NCBI GenBank assembly: GCA_941918925.1
Contig: OW799233.1
Coordinates: 42,322,473-42,386,472, forward strand
Reading direction: 5' to 3'
From: Phyto melanocephala
Lineage: Eukaryota > Arthropoda > Insecta > Diptera > Rhinophoridae
DNA: 64,000 nucleotides
Shown here: positions 60,618 through 64,000 of the stretch, one piece after another
Layout: the number at the start of each line of letters is the position of its first letter
Position numbering within the stretch: the stretch's first letter is position 1
The notes under the pieces: model-generated
Database searches by the model: none
What the model was told of the DNA's origin: nothing
What the model saw: the letters and a program-made list of their open reading frames with translations, nothing else
Position numbers and translations under genes: made by a program

Positions 60618-61905
60618 AAGACTTGAAGTTATTTATGATTTCAATTTTGAATATGTGTCAAAGAAACAGCTCTGCAAAGATGCAGTAGGATAAAAAAAAA
60701 TCGCTAAATTAACAACACTGTTTACATGTAAGTCGTGCTGTTGCTGTTGGTGCCTTTGCAATAAAATCATTTTGCAATAAAGTTTTTTTTTTATTTATTT
60801 TTTACTTTAACATTAAGTACAACTCTTTTGCTAAATTGCAGCAAATAGCTACTTAGCTGTTCGAGAGGGCAAGAGAGTTTATCAGCATAAGTACCAAAAG
60901 TACGTGTGTATGTTGTCATTTCATAAGTGATAAAACTTCATAATAACTATACATAAAAATATGGTCACTTCCATCCATATTGGTATTAACAACATATTGT
61001 TGATAATGAGAACGCGAACGCGTATGTTTGTTATGGTATTGTAAAGGTTAATCAACTACACATTCAATCATACATACTTACACGCATACAATTACAAAAA
61101 TGTTTTTCTTTTTTTTTTTTATACATATTGTGAATATTTTTTGTTTAAGATTATTAAAAAATATTTCCTTGATATAAAAGAGAGAAAACGTGAAAAAAGT
61201 AAAAAAAAAAGTTTGTCAATATTCATTCGTTTCGTTTTGTATTGACCTCTTTTAATAATAAAAAAAAAATATCCTTGTATTGACCCTGTTCTAGTTTCGT
61301 GTGACAGGGTTTTTTGTTTCGTATTTCAGCAGTACGAATTGTATGAATAAGATAATCTTGAAATGTTCTCATCTAACTGTATCTGTTTGTTTTATGATAC
61401 AAATTAGCATTAGTGTCATAATGATTTTCATTTATTGTAGTTTTACATGAGAAACCTCATCAAAATGAAATTTCCGCATTTGACAAATATTGAACAACTA
61501 AAAATAAACTAAAATGGCAAAAACAAATTAAAAAGAAAATATATAAATAACGATTTCCTGAACTTGTGTAAAGTTTTCAGAAAGAAATTTAAGGTAATTA
61601 TTAAATAGTAGCACTGAAAATTAGACGTCCGTGTCTATTGGTCAATAATTTAAAACTGGTAGACAAGTTTTCACCTCAAACAATAATTTATGAAATTGTC
61701 CATATGAAAAGCAAAACATATGTACATACATACATATGCATCTATGTATGTTAGTATGTATTTAAGGGCTTTCTCTTCGAATTCGCTAAAAGCGATAAAA
61801 TTACAAAAAAAAAACTTAATGTTTAATAAATTCATTTTAGTTTATTTTCGAATAAAGAAAAATTTTTCGAATAAAGAAAAATTTTTCGATAAAAGTGTAC
61901 AAAAT
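60618..61905. other. Upstream flank without recognised elements
   Basis: AT-rich with CATA runs near 61720-61760 and a 20-bp tandem duplication (cgaataaagaaaaattttt) at 61848-61890. No gene. Confidence 0.45.
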
Positions 61906-62502
61906 TATCAATTTTGAAAAGTTCGTAATCATATTGAAAAAATTCAAAATTTATTTAAACCAAATTTTTATTTTGTAAAATTATGCTTAAATTTTGATTT
62001 CTTAAAAAATTTTATTTTTTGTTTCCATTAAAAAATCTAAATTTTATATTTTTAAATTAATATTAAGAATGACGTTTTGGTTGAATATTAAGTTATATTT
62101 TCAAAAATTGTTTTATATCTAAACAATCTTGTACTCTTGGAACATAATTTCCAGGAATTTCGAAATTTTGTTCGAAATTTTCGAATTTGCCATAAATCAT
62201 AAGCTAGATACAAAGATTAATTTAAAAATTTTTTTATTATTAGTATTTAATTTAAGGTAGCACAATTGAAAGGATTTTCGCAGATTTGAGGTTATGTTTG
62301 AAAATTTCTAAATTATTGTAGAATTAATTTTTAACATAAAGCAAGTAAAATTAAAAATGATTTTTACTAATTTTTTTAGGCTTGAAGCATAACTATACAA
62401 AATGCTCGTTTTGTAATGAGTAAAATTATGCCTATATTTTGGTTTATTTTAAAATTTTATTTATATTTATTTGGTTGTTGGGTTTAAGCTGGTTTATATG
62501 CA
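61906..62502 (+). repeat. Direct repeat, copy 1 (597 bp)
   Basis: Identical by eye, over its full length, to 63404-64000 (starting tatcaattttgaaaagttcg and running to tggtttatatgca). It contains no open frame or terminal repeat. Confidence 0.92.
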
Positions 62503-63403
62503 TTTCACTGGTGCTTATGCCAGATGATCAGTAAACCTTTTACCCAAATTCTTGAAAAAGTTTAAAATGTTATAAGTTATATTTTCAAATTCTCATAACC
62601 AAAATCAGAATTCAAAAATAAAACAAAAAAACTATAAAAAAAGAACTTTTTCAAAAACCCAACCAACAATTTTTCAATTTTAATTTATTTTATTTTTCTA
62701 ATCCCTTTAACATTTGGCTAACCGTTGGTTAACACTCAATGTTTATAAGGGCAACCGAAAAATAAAATCTTCTATTATTAAATAATTTACTAGATTATTC
62801 GGGATAAAAAAGTTAAAACGACACCCATTGATATGCAAGTATTTGTGCTAAAAAACAAGGAAACAAAACTAAAGGAATCTAAAGAAGATAATACGAAAAC
62901 GTTCGTAATTGTAGGAACGAAATTCGAATCACACCGACCGGCTTGTGTGTCTGATAATTTATTTTATATTAAATAGTTAGTTTGCTACTTATTTCGAAAA
63001 TTCGAAGTTATGTTCGAAAATTTCGAAATTACATAAATTGTGATTATTTGAGAGAAAAAAAACAACAAAAGCAGCAGTTAGTTTTTTAGCTGAAATTTAA
63101 AGCATCTTAGTCCAATTTTTTTAAGTTAAAAATGTCAAATTTCTTTAGACTTGAAAAACATTTTGAAATTTTTATTTATTATACATAATTATATTATTTA
63201 ATAACAATAGGTTGTCGAATAATTTAAAAACCCGGTTATTCTGTTTCTGTGTACGTAAAACCGGGTTTTTATACTGTTTCTGTTAATATTAAAATTAAAA
63301 GTAAAACATATTTTATAAAGTTTATTTTTTAAGCAAAATTAAGAAGAATTAGAACAAATAAATCTTTAAAATTTCAATTAATTCACAACTAAACGTTTTA
63401 ATA
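62503..63403. other. Spacer between the direct repeats
   Basis: 901 bp, AT-rich, no gene. Contains a stem-loop at 63226-63270. Confidence 0.5.
63226..63270. repeat. AAACCCGGTT stem-loop
   Basis: aaaaacccggtt (63226-63237) pairs with aaaccgggttttt (63258-63270), around a ~20-base loop. The CCCGGT core stands out in AT-rich DNA. Confidence 0.6.
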
Positions 63404-64000
63404 TATCAATTTTGAAAAGTTCGTAATCATATTGAAAAAATTCAAAATTTATTTAAACCAAATTTTTATTTTGTAAAATTATGCTTAAATTTTGATTTCT
63501 TAAAAAATTTTATTTTTTGTTTCCATTAAAAAATCTAAATTTTATATTTTTAAATTAATATTAAGAATGACGTTTTGGTTGAATATTAAGTTATATTTTC
63601 AAAAATTGTTTTATATCTAAACAATCTTGTACTCTTGGAACATAATTTCCAGGAATTTCGAAATTTTGTTCGAAATTTTCGAATTTGCCATAAATCATAA
63701 GCTAGATACAAAGATTAATTTAAAAATTTTTTTATTATTAGTATTTAATTTAAGGTAGCACAATTGAAAGGATTTTCGCAGATTTGAGGTTATGTTTGAA
63801 AATTTCTAAATTATTGTAGAATTAATTTTTAACATAAAGCAAGTAAAATTAAAAATGATTTTTACTAATTTTTTTAGGCTTGAAGCATAACTATACAAAA
63901 TGCTCGTTTTGTAATGAGTAAAATTATGCCTATATTTTGGTTTATTTTAAAATTTTATTTATATTTATTTGGTTGTTGGGTTTAAGCTGGTTTATATGCA
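63404..64000 (+). repeat. Direct repeat, copy 2 (runs off the window)
   Basis: A perfect copy of 61906-62502, offset by 1498 bp. The match is still perfect at the last base, so the true repeat may be longer. Confidence 0.92.

Noticed and set aside
61906..64000. LTR retrotransposon
   Set aside because: The two identical repeats are only 901 bp apart. No TG...CA ends, primer-binding site or coding region is visible. The right end is outside the window, so it stays open.

Overview
The window looks like AT-rich nuclear DNA of a higher fly (Diptera, Brachycera). The codons of the one host gene read almost exactly like Drosophila roadkill. Introns and flanks are full of insect-type DNA transposons: DD41D mariner relatives, Tc1, pogo, piggyBac, hAT, Helitrons and MITEs. 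The intron sizes and the repeat families suggest a calyptrate-type fly rather than Drosophila itself, but that is an inference.

One gene accounts for every convincing host coding exon: roadkill (rdx, also called hib), the fly SPOP, a MATH-BTB adaptor for Cullin-3 ubiquitin ligase. It lies on the minus strand. Six internal coding exons sit at 9.2-5.9 kb, and two alternative 5' coding exons lie upstream. One is short (13.1-12.96 kb). The other is long and low-complexity (55.4-54.0 kb). Both end in the same splice phase (AG|) and fit the exon at 9224-9074 in frame. Summed exon lengths keep one open frame through to 5868. The last coding exon (about 48 codons) lies beyond the left edge, so the last intron is longer than 5.8 kb. 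The first intron of the long form is about 44.8 kb.

Layout: 0-5.8 kb is the last intron, with a deleted mariner element, a Tc1-like deletion derivative inside an unrecognised repeat-encoded gene, a Helitron and a minisatellite. 5.9-9.2 kb holds the rdx core exons, with a decayed mariner transposase and a tRNA-derived SINE in one intron. 9.7-11.9 kb is a nest of DNA transposons. 13-54 kb is the giant intron, with five more Helitrons (three joined head to tail), Tc1, pogo, piggyBac-in-Tc1 and three mariner derivatives, plus several interspersed repeat families. 55.4-64 kb is the presumed upstream flank, with A/T-only tracts, more interspersed repeats and a perfect 597-bp direct repeat that runs off the right edge.

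I see no CRISPR, operon, rRNA or functional tRNA. I found no new multi-gene system. The most interesting unexplained signals are a dispersed TTTACGATAAA repeat family, a repeat-encoded HGKG...DGVG protein remnant flanked by gtaacgtcc motifs, a spliced mini-gene inside a hAT element, and a triplication that crosses a transposon boundary.
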